From positions 62,001 to 126,000 of the forward strand of contig NZ_FQYQ01000002.1 of the NCBI RefSeq assembly GCF_900141825.1: a stretch of DNA of 64,000 nucleotides, written 5' to 3'. The notes under the pieces were generated by a model. The model was not told the DNA's origin. It was given only the letters and a program-made list of their open reading frames with translations, and did not search any database. The translations under genes and the position numbers were made by a program. The DNA is from Pseudobutyrivibrio xylanivorans DSM 14809. GTDB lineage: Bacteria > Bacillota > Clostridia > Lachnospirales > Lachnospiraceae. Of the stretch, positions 17,058 to 26,727 are shown piece after piece. How positions within the stretch are numbered: the first letter of the stretch is position 1; each line of letters begins with the position of its first letter.

Positions 17058-18638
17058 ATGACAACAATATTCAAAAAGAAAAAATTTGGTATTCACGCGA
17101 AAGCTCTTGCTGGTATTATCGTATTTACGTTGCTTATCAATATCGCTATGTGTATTAGCGGTTCACTTGTTTTTGACAGATCAGTTCAAAAAATCTATAA
17201 CGAGCGTGGCTATGTTGTTGCAAATATCATTTTACATCACATTGATCACGACAAAATTGCTGAGTATACCAAGACATGGTATGAGGATGACTACTACCAA
17301 GACATGGTAGAGTATCTTAAATCTGTTCAGGAATTTTCAAATGCTGCCTATATCTATATTGGCGTTCCAAGAGAAGATCATACAATTCAATACATATACG
17401 ATTCAGGAAGCAATATGGGCTTTGTGGATCCTATTGCTGCGTCCTTTGATGAATTATGGAAAGTATACACAGAAGGAGTAAAACCCAATAGTTATTTGGT
17501 GCGACATTCACAGTATGGCTATCTTACATCAAGCTGCCTTCCAGTAGAAGATAGCAAAGGAAATGTCGTAGCACTTTTATTCGTAGATACGAACATGGAA
17601 GTTATTCATTCTACGCTCCGCAGGTTTATTATCGCAATGATTATAATTGCAATAGTTCTTTTGGGGGCATTTTGTTTTTTGAACTGGCACTATATGAACA
17701 CTTATATCATCCATCCTTTGATAGTGTTAACAAAAAATATCAAGCACTTCGCAGATGAAACTACAACTGATGATTCTTTGAACAATATCAAAACCGGTGA
17801 TGAATTGGAAGAACTGGCGAAGTCTGTTTATAGCATGGAGCAGGATATTGTAGAGTATATTGATAATATTGAAACTATCACAGCTGAGAAAGAGCGTATT
17901 ACTGCTGAATTAAATGTAGCAGCAAAGATTCAGGCTGATATGCTTCCAAGAATCTTCCCTCCATTTCCAGAGAGAAAAGAATTTGATATCTACGCGACAA
18001 TGACACCAGCAAAAGAGGTTGGTGGAGACTTTTATGATTTTTTCTTAGTTGATAATGACCATTTAGCCCTTGTAATGGCAGATGTATCTGGTAAAGGTGT
18101 GCCAGCAGCACTTTTCATGGTAAATGCTAAAACACTTATTAAATATCGAGCATTGATGGATAAAGTTTTTTCTCCATCAGATATTCTTTATGATGTTAAC
18201 AATCAGCTTTGCGAAGGTAATGATGCAGATTTATTTGTTACGGTATGGCTTGGTATTATAGAAATTTCCACAGGCAAAGTAATAGCTGCCAATGCAGGTC
18301 ATGAACATCCTGTTATCAAAAGAGCAGATGGAAAATTTGAGCTTGATATTTATAAGCATTCACCTGCAGTTGCAGCTATGGAAGGAATCAAATTTAGAGA
18401 AAACGAATTCCAGCTTAATCACGGAGATTGTTTGTTCGTATATACGGATGGTGTACCTGAGGCCACCAATTCCCAAAATGAGCGTTATGGAGCAGAGAGA
18501 ATGTTGACAGCTCTTAATCTAAATCCAAATGCTAATATGAAAGAGCTGCTTGAGATAGTGGAGAATGACATTGACATTTTTGTAGAAGATTCGCCTCAAT
18601 TTGATGATATTACAATGCTTAGTTTTAAATACTTATAG
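17058..18638 (+). CDS. Membrane sensor PP2C (SpoIIE/RsbU-type) phosphatase
   Basis: 526 residues: membrane segment (about 16-38), extracellular Cache-like sensor (about 40-190), second membrane segment (about 192-212), HAMP-like linker with a coiled coil, then a SpoIIE-type PP2C domain (about 295-526). Metal-site motifs are visible: GGDFYDFF, MADVSGKG, YTDGVPEA and FDDITML. It is expected to dephosphorylate the STAS protein when its sensor is engaged. Co-transcribed with the RsbW-like gene. Confidence 0.92.
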   Translation: MTTIFKKKKFGIHAKALAGIIVFTLLINIAMCISGSLVFDRSVQKIYNERGYVVANIILHHIDHDKIAEYTKTWYEDDYYQDMVEYLKSVQEFSNAAYIYIGVPREDHTIQYIYDSGSNMGFVDPIAASFDELWKVYTEGVKPNSYLVRHSQYGYLTSSCLPVEDSKGNVVALLFVDTNMEVIHSTLRRFIIAMIIIAIVLLGAFCFLNWHYMNTYIIHPLIVLTKNIKHFADETTTDDSLNNIKTGDELEELAKSVYSMEQDIVEYIDNIETITAEKERITAELNVAAKIQADMLPRIFPPFPERKEFDIYATMTPAKEVGGDFYDFFLVDNDHLALVMADVSGKGVPAALFMVNAKTLIKYRALMDKVFSPSDILYDVNNQLCEGNDADLFVTVWLGIIEISTGKVIAANAGHEHPVIKRADGKFELDIYKHSPAVAAMEGIKFRENEFQLNHGDCLFVYTDGVPEATNSQNERYGAERMLTALNLNPNANMKELLEIVENDIDIFVEDSPQFDDITMLSFKYL

Positions 18639-18644
18639 ATTTCC

Positions 18645-18673
18645 TTGACAATTTCTTTATTAATAGTAGTCTA
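18645..18673 (+). promoter_or_regulatory. Possible promoter before the HD-GYP receptor
   Basis: A perfect TTGACA at 18645-18650 is followed 16-18 bp later by only weak -10 matches (TAGTCT, TCTAAA). It could be an internal or regulated promoter. Confidence 0.35.
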
Positions 18674-18697
18674 AAAGTATTAGTGGGGGGATTAGGC

Positions 18698-20866
18698 TTG
18701 AGAAAAATATGGTTCAAAGATAATCAGAATTTATTGATTAGATGGCTATTTGTTTTATTTGGAATAGTCATTAATTTGCTGCCTGCTTTTTTTACCAATT
18801 TATCAGGCGTTCCGCTGTTTTTGGACACGATAGGTACTGTTGTAGTTTCTTGTGTCGCTGGAATTTTGCCGGGAATTTTCACAGCAGTATTAACAAATGC
18901 GCTATGTAGTATATATAGCGATGCATCCATGTATTTTGCCATTGTTAATATCTTTATAGCAATGCTTTCTGCTTTATATATTGAACGTTATGCTTACCGA
19001 AGTTTTTTGTATAAAGTATTATTTGCACTAGCAGCAGGTATTATGAGTGGTGGAGTGGGTACTTATATTCAGTGGCATCTGTTTCTTTCTCCTGAAAACA
19101 TTCTTGTATCAGACTCTATAGAACGAATAACCAGGGCTACAGGTTTCTCTCATGCAACTACATTTTTAGTTGTAAACACTGTCATTAATATTTTTGATAA
19201 GGGTTTATCTATTGGTATAGCATTAAATATCATTAATTTTATTCCTGAAAAATTTAAAGAAAAATTCATATATGCTGGCTGGAAGCAGCGTCCTCTTTCT
19301 AATGAGGAAATGATTGCAATCAGAGCATGGAGCAGAGACGCTAAACATTCTATGCGAGTAAGACTTACAATGCTGCTCTTGGGTGTTTCGGTCTTGGTAA
19401 TTATCATGATGTCCATAATTGGAATGCGAATGTATTTCAACAGGGCTCTTGAAGAAAAAAAGGAGATTGCGACTTCGGCTGCTAAGTTTGCGGCTTCTGT
19501 TGTTGACCCCAACAAGATTGATAGATACATAAGATATGGAGAAAACGCTCCAGGATATAAAGCTACAGAAGAACTTCTTTATAAAATCAGAGATAACGCT
19601 GTTGGCGTAGCTTACCTTTACATCGTAAAAATTGAAGGCGAGGATATGATTTTCGTCTTTGATTTGGATGCCAGAAGCGATCATGAAAACTTTGGATATG
19701 AGGGTGACGAAGTTGGCATTGCTCCCGGAGAGAGAATTCGTTTAGATGAAGAATTTTTATGTTATGTAGATGATTTTAAGGAAGGCAAAGTGATTCCTCC
19801 TACAGAATCTGACAATTCTTATAGTTGGATAGTAACATCATTTTATCCGGTTTATGATTCTGATGGAAACTGTGTCTGCTATGCTGGAGCGGATGCATCG
19901 GTAGAATATGTTGCTGAATATTTGATGGAATTCATGTGGAGAGTACTTCTTATAATGGTAAGTATCATTATTACCATTTTGGCACATGGAATGTGGACTA
20001 TGGGAAGATATCTTGTTTATCCAATCAGCAGAATCGGGCTTGGTGTGGAACGCTTTATTAAGGCTGGGGATAATCAGGTAGAGATTGATAAAGCTGTTAG
20101 AGATTTAAGAAAGATAGATGTTCATACAGGCGACGAAGTGGAAATGCTCTATCAATCTATCTGCAATATTGCTTTAAACCAGGCTGAGCAGATTCGAAGC
20201 ATTCGGCATTTTACAGAGAATACTACAAAAATGCAGGACGGTTTGATTGTTACTATGGCTGATTTGGTAGAGAATCGCGATGAGAGTAGTGGTGCTCACA
20301 TTCAAAAGACATCAGCCTACGTAAAGATAATTGCAGAGGGTCTTAAGAAAAAGGGGTATTATCCTGGCAAGGTTAACGATAAATTTATTTCAGCCGTTGT
20401 TCGTTCAGCACCTTTGCATGATATTGGGAAAATTAACGTTCCAGATAGTATCTTAAATAAGACTGGAAAGCTTACCCCTGAAGAGGAAGAAATAAAGAAA
20501 ACACATACTACAGCTGGAAAGAAGATAATGGAAAATGCTATTACAACAGTAGCTGGTGAAAACTATCTTAAGGAAGCAAGAAATATGGCGGCATATCATC
20601 ATGAAAGATGGGACGGAACAGGATATCCGGAAGGGTTACATGGGGAAGTTATTCCGCTTTCAGCAAGAATCATGGCTGTAGCAGATCAGTTTGATGTTCT
20701 TACCTCAGGTCAGAGCGATGGAATAAAGCATTCTTTTGACGAGACTATAGCACTCATTAAGGAGAGAGCAGGCTCTGAGTTTGATCCAAAATGTGTCGAG
20801 GTATTTGTAGATTCGCTCCCGGAGGTAAAGGTTATTTATAGAAAGTACAACAAAGAACATGGCTAA
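18698..20866 (+). CDS. Receptor with ECF-S-like membrane domain, sensor, HAMP and HD-GYP
   Basis: 722 residues. The first ~190 residues form about six hydrophobic segments resembling an ECF-transporter S component (VPLFLDTIGTVVVSCVAGIL). Then come a membrane segment (about 228-250), an extracellular Cache-like sensor, another membrane segment (about 415-435), HAMP, and a complete HD-GYP domain with PLHDIGKINVP and YHHERWDGTGYPEGL. The enzyme class hydrolyses cyclic di-GMP. Its sensor resembles that of the PP2C receptor upstream. TTG at 18698 is chosen because GGGGGG at 18685-18690 sits at normal distance; the GTG at 18683 would overlap it. Confidence 0.82.
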   Translation: MRKIWFKDNQNLLIRWLFVLFGIVINLLPAFFTNLSGVPLFLDTIGTVVVSCVAGILPGIFTAVLTNALCSIYSDASMYFAIVNIFIAMLSALYIERYAYRSFLYKVLFALAAGIMSGGVGTYIQWHLFLSPENILVSDSIERITRATGFSHATTFLVVNTVINIFDKGLSIGIALNIINFIPEKFKEKFIYAGWKQRPLSNEEMIAIRAWSRDAKHSMRVRLTMLLLGVSVLVIIMMSIIGMRMYFNRALEEKKEIATSAAKFAASVVDPNKIDRYIRYGENAPGYKATEELLYKIRDNAVGVAYLYIVKIEGEDMIFVFDLDARSDHENFGYEGDEVGIAPGERIRLDEEFLCYVDDFKEGKVIPPTESDNSYSWIVTSFYPVYDSDGNCVCYAGADASVEYVAEYLMEFMWRVLLIMVSIIITILAHGMWTMGRYLVYPISRIGLGVERFIKAGDNQVEIDKAVRDLRKIDVHTGDEVEMLYQSICNIALNQAEQIRSIRHFTENTTKMQDGLIVTMADLVENRDESSGAHIQKTSAYVKIIAEGLKKKGYYPGKVNDKFISAVVRSAPLHDIGKINVPDSILNKTGKLTPEEEEIKKTHTTAGKKIMENAITTVAGENYLKEARNMAAYHHERWDGTGYPEGLHGEVIPLSARIMAVADQFDVLTSGQSDGIKHSFDETIALIKERAGSEFDPKCVEVFVDSLPEVKVIYRKYNKEHG

Positions 20867-20904
20867 ATAGCACTCAATTATGAAAAGGAGCTATATAGTA
20901 GGAA

Positions 20905-22875
20905 ATGAATGATTTAACAGGCTTAGGGTCAACGGACCATTTATCAATAATAAATATATTGTTCCTGATATTGATTGCTATATTGGGTGGTTTGATTGTG
21001 TGGCTTATAATGCGCTCAACTGTCATCAAAAGGCAGTATGAGGAAATCAGAAAGGCAAAGGAAGAGGCTGAAAGAGCCTACACATCAAAGTCCAGATTCC
21101 TTGCAAACATGTCTCATGAAATCAGAACTCCTATTAACACAATAATGGGAATGAATGAGATGGCAATACGTGAGGATGCAAGAGGAGTTCCAAAGGATTA
21201 TTTCATATCAATGATGAATTATGCTTTCGATATTAGAAATGCATCAGAATCATTACTTGGACTAATAAATGACTTGCTTGATATTTCAAAAATTGAGTCT
21301 GGAAAAATGCATCTAGTGGAGCAGGAGTATGACACCCAGGATATGCTACGCTCAATTGTTTCAATGATTCGTGTTAGAACTGTTGAAAAGGAATTGACCT
21401 TCGAAGTTGTTATTGATGAGGTTATGCCAAAACGTCTTTACGGAGATATGGGGAAGATTAAGCAGATTGTTTTAAATCTGCTCACAAATGCTGTTAAGTA
21501 TACACCAAGAGGTGGACTTATTTTAAATGTATCTATGGAGTCTCGGGAAAACGACGTTTGCACACTTTGCTTTGCTGTAAAAGATACTGGTATAGGTATA
21601 AAAGAAGAGGACATGGGCCGACTCTTTACGGCCTACGATAGATTGGATGAAGAAAAAAACGCTGAGATTCAGGGAACAGGTCTGGGCCTTGATATTTCAA
21701 ATAGGTTCGCAGAATTAATGGGCGGTCAGCTTTGGTGCGAAAGTACTTATGGTGAGGGCTCTGAATTTTTCCTCTCATTGGGACAGAAGATTGTAGATGC
21801 AACCCCAATAGGTATTTTCATAGAGCATGATGATATTGGTGCGAAGGGACCATATGTACCTCACTTCATAGCTCCGGATGCAGATATCCTTGTAGTGGAT
21901 GACAATCCATTAAATCTTAGCGTTATTAAGGGCTTACTGAAAGCCACGAGAGTATTTGTTACTACTGCATTAAGTGGCGAGGAAGCAATTGATAAGATTA
22001 AGGATAATCATTTTGATTTTGTTCTGCTAGATCACATGATGCCTGAAATGGATGGAATAGAAACACTTGAAAAGATTCGTGAGATAGAACCGGATATTCC
22101 AGTCTATGCCCTTACAGCGAACTCAACTACAGGTGAAGATTTCTATCTGTCAAAAGGATTTGATGGATATCTTTCTAAGCCTGTTGATACAGAGGTTTTG
22201 GAGAAGGTCATTCTTAAATACCTTCCTGAGGAAATGGTGGAGGTAATTGACAGGGATGAAGTAGTGGAAGAACTGAAAGAGCTTCCGGAGAACATGCTAT
22301 GGATAAACGAGACAGAAGGTATAGATGTAGATGAGGGTATTAAGAATTCTGGTGGAATAGGAAGTTTTATTTTTGCATTGGAGTTGTTCCTTGATACCAT
22401 TGATTCCAATACAAAGGTAATTAGGGATTCTTACGAAGAAGGCAATATTCGACTTTATACGATTAAGGTTCATTCTTTAAAAAGCTCATGCCGTATTATA
22501 GGTGCCCGTGAACTTTCAGAATATGCTTTAAAGCTTGAAAAGGCAGGAAAGAGGAATGATATTGCTTTCATAGATGCCAACAATGATATCTTTTTGGCGG
22601 AGTATGAAGCGTATAAGGAAAAACTTAAATCACTTAAGGTTGTGGTTTCAGATGATGAGGATAAGGAACTTATTCCTGCTGATGAGCTGGAAGACGCTTA
22701 TGCAACCTTAAAGGAGATGATTCCGCTTATGGATTATGATGCAGTATCTATGGTTGTCGACGGACTGATGGAGTATAAGCTTCCTGATGATGATGCAATT
22801 AAGATTTACGACTTGTCAAAGATGCTAAAGATCTTTGACTGGGATGCTATGGAAGAATGGATTAAAAATGTCTGA
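20905..22875 (+). CDS. Hybrid histidine kinase HisKA-HATPase-REC-Hpt
   Basis: 656 residues with one N-terminal membrane segment (about 13-36) and almost no extracellular part. The HisKA motif NMSHEIRTPINTIMG carries His71. The HATPase has NLLTNAVKYTP, KDTGIGI and GTGLGLDIS. A receiver follows (VDDNPLNLSV; Asp376 in LLDHMMPEMDG), then an Hpt domain (HSLKSSCRIIGA, His523), and a ~65-residue C-terminal module shared with the proteins at 25337 and 53967. It can run a full internal His-Asp-His relay. The signal input must come from a partner or the cytoplasm. Confidence 0.92.
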   Translation: MNDLTGLGSTDHLSIINILFLILIAILGGLIVWLIMRSTVIKRQYEEIRKAKEEAERAYTSKSRFLANMSHEIRTPINTIMGMNEMAIREDARGVPKDYFISMMNYAFDIRNASESLLGLINDLLDISKIESGKMHLVEQEYDTQDMLRSIVSMIRVRTVEKELTFEVVIDEVMPKRLYGDMGKIKQIVLNLLTNAVKYTPRGGLILNVSMESRENDVCTLCFAVKDTGIGIKEEDMGRLFTAYDRLDEEKNAEIQGTGLGLDISNRFAELMGGQLWCESTYGEGSEFFLSLGQKIVDATPIGIFIEHDDIGAKGPYVPHFIAPDADILVVDDNPLNLSVIKGLLKATRVFVTTALSGEEAIDKIKDNHFDFVLLDHMMPEMDGIETLEKIREIEPDIPVYALTANSTTGEDFYLSKGFDGYLSKPVDTEVLEKVILKYLPEEMVEVIDRDEVVEELKELPENMLWINETEGIDVDEGIKNSGGIGSFIFALELFLDTIDSNTKVIRDSYEEGNIRLYTIKVHSLKSSCRIIGARELSEYALKLEKAGKRNDIAFIDANNDIFLAEYEAYKEKLKSLKVVVSDDEDKELIPADELEDAYATLKEMIPLMDYDAVSMVVDGLMEYKLPDDDAIKIYDLSKMLKIFDWDAMEEWIKNV

Positions 22876-22890
22876 TGTGGGAGACAGTAC

Positions 22891-25260
22891 ATGTATAATT
22901 TTATCAGAACTTATCAATTAGATATAATGCAGGTACTTGCTGTAGTCAGTTTGTGTTTCACACTGCTTCTTTTTATAACAAGATTTTTGGAAAAGCGTAG
23001 AAAGCAGATAATGATTTTTATGCTTTCCGTGGCAACCTTTCTCATGATATTTGAACGCTTGGCATATATGTATGCCGGTACTACAGGAACAGTTGGTTAT
23101 ATTATGGTCAGGGTTAGCAATTTCTTCGTTTATTTTTTGACTCCATGTGCTGTACTGGGATTTGATTTGTATCTTGAAAACATTATTATGCGAGATGGAA
23201 GAGTAAAGTCGCGCCCTAAGAGATTAGTCTTTATCAGCATAGCTTGTTTTATAGATATGAGTATAGTTGTGATGTCGCAGTATACAGGTTTATTCTACTA
23301 CTTTGACGAATCTAATTTTTATCACAGAGGACCTGGATTTCTTTTAAGCTATATCGTTCCTGTTTGCGCTCCATTTATATTGCTAACTGTGCTGTATCAA
23401 TATCGATATTTGTTTAGCAAATGGATATATATATCGTTGATAATTTATGCCATTGTTCCTGTTTTAATGGGAATAATTCAAGTATATATGTATGGTTTGT
23501 CTTTGACAAATATGGCTATGGTTTTGGTTTCAATTTCATTGTACGTATTTACGTATATTGATATTAATCAGACTGTTGTGGATGCGCATAATCATGAGAT
23601 GAGAATGCTTGAGGAAGAAAAGAAGAGCGTTAAGCGTCTTTTTGATCAGACAGCAACAGCATTTATGTATGCTGTTGAAAAACGTGACGAGTATTCACTT
23701 GGCCATTCTTCAAGAGTAGCGAAGCTGGCAAAAAGAATTGCTGTTCTTATGGGGAAAACAGAAGAGGAGTGTGACGAAATATATTATGCAGCGCTAATGC
23801 ATAATGTGGGTTTGGTAGGTATTCCTGATTCTTTGCTCGATCAAAAAGAACAGTTATCTGATGATGAAAGAAAGATAATTGAGAATGTGCCAAAGCTTAG
23901 TAGTGATATTCTCTCCAGCATTGTGGAGTATCCATATTTGAAAGAGGCTGCTCTATATAGTCATGAACGATATGATGGAAATGGATATCCAAAGGGATTG
24001 AAAGGCAAGGTGATTCCTGAAATTGCAAGAATTATCTGTGTTGCAGATGCTTATGATGCCATGACTTCGCGAAGAAGTTATCGCGGACCATTTCCTATTC
24101 AGACTATACGTGAAGAGCTTATCAAGCAGTCGGGAAGCAAATTTGATCCTGAGATAGCAGCAATTATGGTGAATATTCTAGATCAGGAAAATAATGAGGT
24201 TATTAAGAAGACACCATTAATGGTAGAGAAGGAAATAGCTTGTAAGGCATATAGAGATGCTACTACTGTTGGAATTCCAATCGTAAACACCATAACTAAA
24301 ATTCATTTCAAGACTTCGACCCCGGAAGACTTTATTGGCAAATTCTCGGAACCTGCCATGGTTTTATTTGACTCATTTGATGGGCGTTGTCATGATACAA
24401 CAAAAGGCATTGAAGCGTATCATTATTTGGAGTATGGAGAAGTCTGGTTTGATGGTAAGTCAATTTTAACATCGGCTAGAAATCTTAAAGTGGAGCCTAT
24501 TCAAAGTCAGGAAGCGGAAATCTCAGAGGATAGTTATGAGATTATCGCTGCTAAATATGAAGATCATGTAAAGCTGGAAGTAAACAGCTCTAAAGGAAAA
24601 TATGATATTATCCTTGCTTTACCAGATCGTTCTAAAGCAGCATATGTTTGTCTCACTGGTGAAAATTGTCGTATTTACGATATCGTGGTTGATATTACTG
24701 ATGAACTAATTAGAGAATCTGATATTCCTAAGATTGTGGATGGCGACACATTTATTAATCGAATGGAATCTGATGTTGCCAATGTTCAGATTGATCAGTA
24801 TCGTTCAGCTTCAACAGAGGGGATTCCACTGGAGGATAAAATTAGACTGGATTTCCGTACTATGAGTTTACCTTCAGCAGGTCTGGTTTGGCATTGTCCT
24901 TATATCGTTTTATATTATGCTGATGATCAAAAAATATTCGGAAAGAATTATCGTGAATATGCATTGATAAAATTAAATGGCGAAGTGTCGGCTGATGAAA
25001 AAATCGCAGAGAACAATTTTTCAATGAAGAAAAAGGATACCTTCCCAGGTTGGGATATATGGAAGCAGAAACATAAAGCAGGACTGGAGTGTTCTGTCTC
25101 CTTTGTGAGAAAAGGAAATGCAATCGATTTTAAAACAGAAAACCTTGGAATAGAAATTGAAAATAAAACCTTAATACTTGATGGTACAAAAGAAATTTAT
25201 GTTTCTATAAGTGGAGATCAGGTTGCATTAACGGATATACGAATTAGTAAAAAAATTTAA
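22891..25260 (+). CDS. Seven-TM protein with degenerate HD-GYP and duplicated beta domain
   Basis: 789 residues. About seven hydrophobic segments occupy residues 10-225. An HD-GYP-like domain follows (about 260-430) with key metal ligands changed: the HD motif reads MHNVGLVGIP, the downstream His region reads IIENVPKLSS, and the HHE motif reads YSHERYDGNGYP. Catalysis is unlikely; a c-di-GMP or protein-binding role is possible. Residues about 450-789 are beta-rich and look duplicated: YRDATTVGIP...IHFKT and YRSASTEGIP...LDFRT begin the two halves. The C-terminal part is not a family I can name. The gene starts 15 nt after the hybrid kinase, in one operon. Confidence 0.75.
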   Translation: MYNFIRTYQLDIMQVLAVVSLCFTLLLFITRFLEKRRKQIMIFMLSVATFLMIFERLAYMYAGTTGTVGYIMVRVSNFFVYFLTPCAVLGFDLYLENIIMRDGRVKSRPKRLVFISIACFIDMSIVVMSQYTGLFYYFDESNFYHRGPGFLLSYIVPVCAPFILLTVLYQYRYLFSKWIYISLIIYAIVPVLMGIIQVYMYGLSLTNMAMVLVSISLYVFTYIDINQTVVDAHNHEMRMLEEEKKSVKRLFDQTATAFMYAVEKRDEYSLGHSSRVAKLAKRIAVLMGKTEEECDEIYYAALMHNVGLVGIPDSLLDQKEQLSDDERKIIENVPKLSSDILSSIVEYPYLKEAALYSHERYDGNGYPKGLKGKVIPEIARIICVADAYDAMTSRRSYRGPFPIQTIREELIKQSGSKFDPEIAAIMVNILDQENNEVIKKTPLMVEKEIACKAYRDATTVGIPIVNTITKIHFKTSTPEDFIGKFSEPAMVLFDSFDGRCHDTTKGIEAYHYLEYGEVWFDGKSILTSARNLKVEPIQSQEAEISEDSYEIIAAKYEDHVKLEVNSSKGKYDIILALPDRSKAAYVCLTGENCRIYDIVVDITDELIRESDIPKIVDGDTFINRMESDVANVQIDQYRSASTEGIPLEDKIRLDFRTMSLPSAGLVWHCPYIVLYYADDQKIFGKNYREYALIKLNGEVSADEKIAENNFSMKKKDTFPGWDIWKQKHKAGLECSVSFVRKGNAIDFKTENLGIEIENKTLILDGTKEIYVSISGDQVALTDIRISKKI

Positions 25261-25287
25261 TAATATTTATAGAAATGGATAAACATT

Positions 25288-25317
25288 TTAAAAAGTATGG
25301 TATATTGTACATATAAT
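25288..25317 (+). promoter_or_regulatory. Possible promoter before the Hpt gene
   Basis: TTAAAA (25288-25293), an 18-bp spacer and TATAAT (25312-25317). The -35 is weak. It would make the Hpt and double-receiver genes a separate unit. Confidence 0.45.
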
Positions 25318-25336
25318 TATTTTTTGAGGAGAAAGT

Positions 25337-25969
25337 ATGGCTGATTCATTCAGAGACGATAATGTTCCGCAGGAACTAATAGGATTGTCAGGGGTAGAGG
25401 GAATCTCTATTTCAGATGGATTGCGCTATTGTGGCAGTGTAAGAGAGTTTGATAAATATCTTAAATCCTTCTATTTAGATATAGATGAAAAAGTCTCTGA
25501 ATTAGAAAAATCTTTTAAAGAGGGGGATATTTCTTTTTTTACCGTCAAGGTCCATGCTTTAAAAACAGCATCAAGAATTATCGGTGCCACCGAAATGTGC
25601 GAGTTGGCATATTCTCTTGAGCTGGCTGGTAAGAGTAATAATCTTTCAATACTAGATGAGAATCTGGGACATTTATTGGAGCTTTATAGAAGCTACAAGG
25701 AAAGATTACATCCTTATATGCAGGAGAAGAAAAAACGACTGGAAAATAAAAAGCCTATATCTGAGGAAGAATTGGACGAGGCGTTTGACGCACTTAAGGA
25801 AGTGGTGCCTACACTGGATATTGATGGGGTGGAAATGATTTTGGAGGAATTAAGCTTATATCATCTTCCTTTGGATAAGCAGGAGGTTGTTGATAAAGTG
25901 GAGTCCATGCTACGAAAGTGTGATTGGGATGGACTTGAAGAGTTGCTTGGAATACAAGCGATTAAGTGA
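25337..25969 (+). CDS. Free-standing Hpt phosphotransfer protein
   Basis: 210 residues, cytoplasmic. The Hpt helix motif VHALKTASRIIGATEM carries His73. A charged linker is followed by a C-terminal module (about 138-208; EELDEAFDALKEVVPTLDID) that matches the ends of both hybrid kinases in the window. The overall architecture equals the C-terminal half of those kinases, as if cut from one. It can pass phosphate between the hybrid kinase upstream and the receiver encoded 20 nt downstream. GAGGAG precedes the ATG. Confidence 0.85.
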   Translation: MADSFRDDNVPQELIGLSGVEGISISDGLRYCGSVREFDKYLKSFYLDIDEKVSELEKSFKEGDISFFTVKVHALKTASRIIGATEMCELAYSLELAGKSNNLSILDENLGHLLELYRSYKERLHPYMQEKKKRLENKKPISEEELDEAFDALKEVVPTLDIDGVEMILEELSLYHLPLDKQEVVDKVESMLRKCDWDGLEELLGIQAIK

Positions 25970-25989
25970 TTTAATGGGGGCGAATAGTA

Positions 25990-26667
25990 TTGGGACATAA
26001 GGTATTAATATTGGGGGAGAAAGAATCTTTTGTAATAAAGATTCTTATGAAGAAACTTGACGATTCAGGTATAGAATCTATTTTTTCAATTTATGATTTA
26101 GATAAAATACAAGAAATGTGGGCTGAGGTTTCTGTCATTACTTTTAGTGAAGAAGAAGCTGTATCAGAAGATATAAAAGCATTTATTGAAAACAATTTAG
26201 GAAGTAGAAGAATCATTCCTTTAAAAAAGCCGGTTGATTATGACAGTTACATTTCAAGTGTTAATGCTGATGTAAGTCAGGATTCATTTGAGGATAAAAA
26301 GAAAATTCTTATAGTGGATGATGATCCAAATTATATGAGTCTTGTGAGAGAATGGATGCTTGATGATTACAAAGTATCTATGGTTACTTCTGGAGCAAGA
26401 GCGATAAAATGGCTTGGTAGTAACAATGCAGATTTGGTTCTGTTAGATTATGAAATGCCTGTTACATCAGGACCACAGGTTTTGGAAAAACTTAGGGCTG
26501 ATGACCAGATGAAGGATTTGCCTGTGATTTTCTTATCAGGAAATGATAGTCAGGAAAGTATTCGTTCAGTAGAGCATTTAAATCACCAGGGCTATTTCTT
26601 AAAAACCATGCCGAAGGATGAGTTTTTAAATAAAATCAAAGTCTTTTTTATGCAGGAAGCAGAATAA
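25990..26667 (+). CDS. Double-receiver protein: pseudo-REC plus REC, no output domain
   Basis: 225 residues. The N-terminal ~95 residues have a receiver-like alpha/beta pattern but no acceptor Asp. The C-terminal receiver is complete: IVDDDPN, Asp153 in LLDYEMPVTSGPQVLE, and a Lys near the end. No DNA-binding or enzymatic domain follows. The start is TTG with GGGGG at 25976-25980, 9 nt away. The same architecture and the LLDYEMPVT motif recur at 56937. It probably acts as a phosphate sink or protein-interaction switch at the end of the relay. Confidence 0.8.
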   Translation: MGHKVLILGEKESFVIKILMKKLDDSGIESIFSIYDLDKIQEMWAEVSVITFSEEEAVSEDIKAFIENNLGSRRIIPLKKPVDYDSYISSVNADVSQDSFEDKKKILIVDDDPNYMSLVREWMLDDYKVSMVTSGARAIKWLGSNNADLVLLDYEMPVTSGPQVLEKLRADDQMKDLPVIFLSGNDSQESIRSVEHLNHQGYFLKTMPKDEFLNKIKVFFMQEAE

Positions 26668-26687
26668 TAGTTAATAGAATACAAAGG

Positions 26688-26722
26688 GAGAATGCGGATT
26701 TACAGGCGTATTCTCTTTTTTT
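26688..26722 (+). terminator. Terminator of the phosphorelay operon
   Basis: 9-bp stem GAGAATGCG / CGTATTCTC (one G-T pair), 10-nt loop, then T7. Confidence 0.88.
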
Positions 26723-26727
26723 ATTGC

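Noticed and set aside
16534-17067. 177-codon minus-strand open frame opposite the RsbW-like gene
   Set aside because: The plus strand has all GHKL motifs; the antisense frame also crosses the promoter region and has no recognisable domain.
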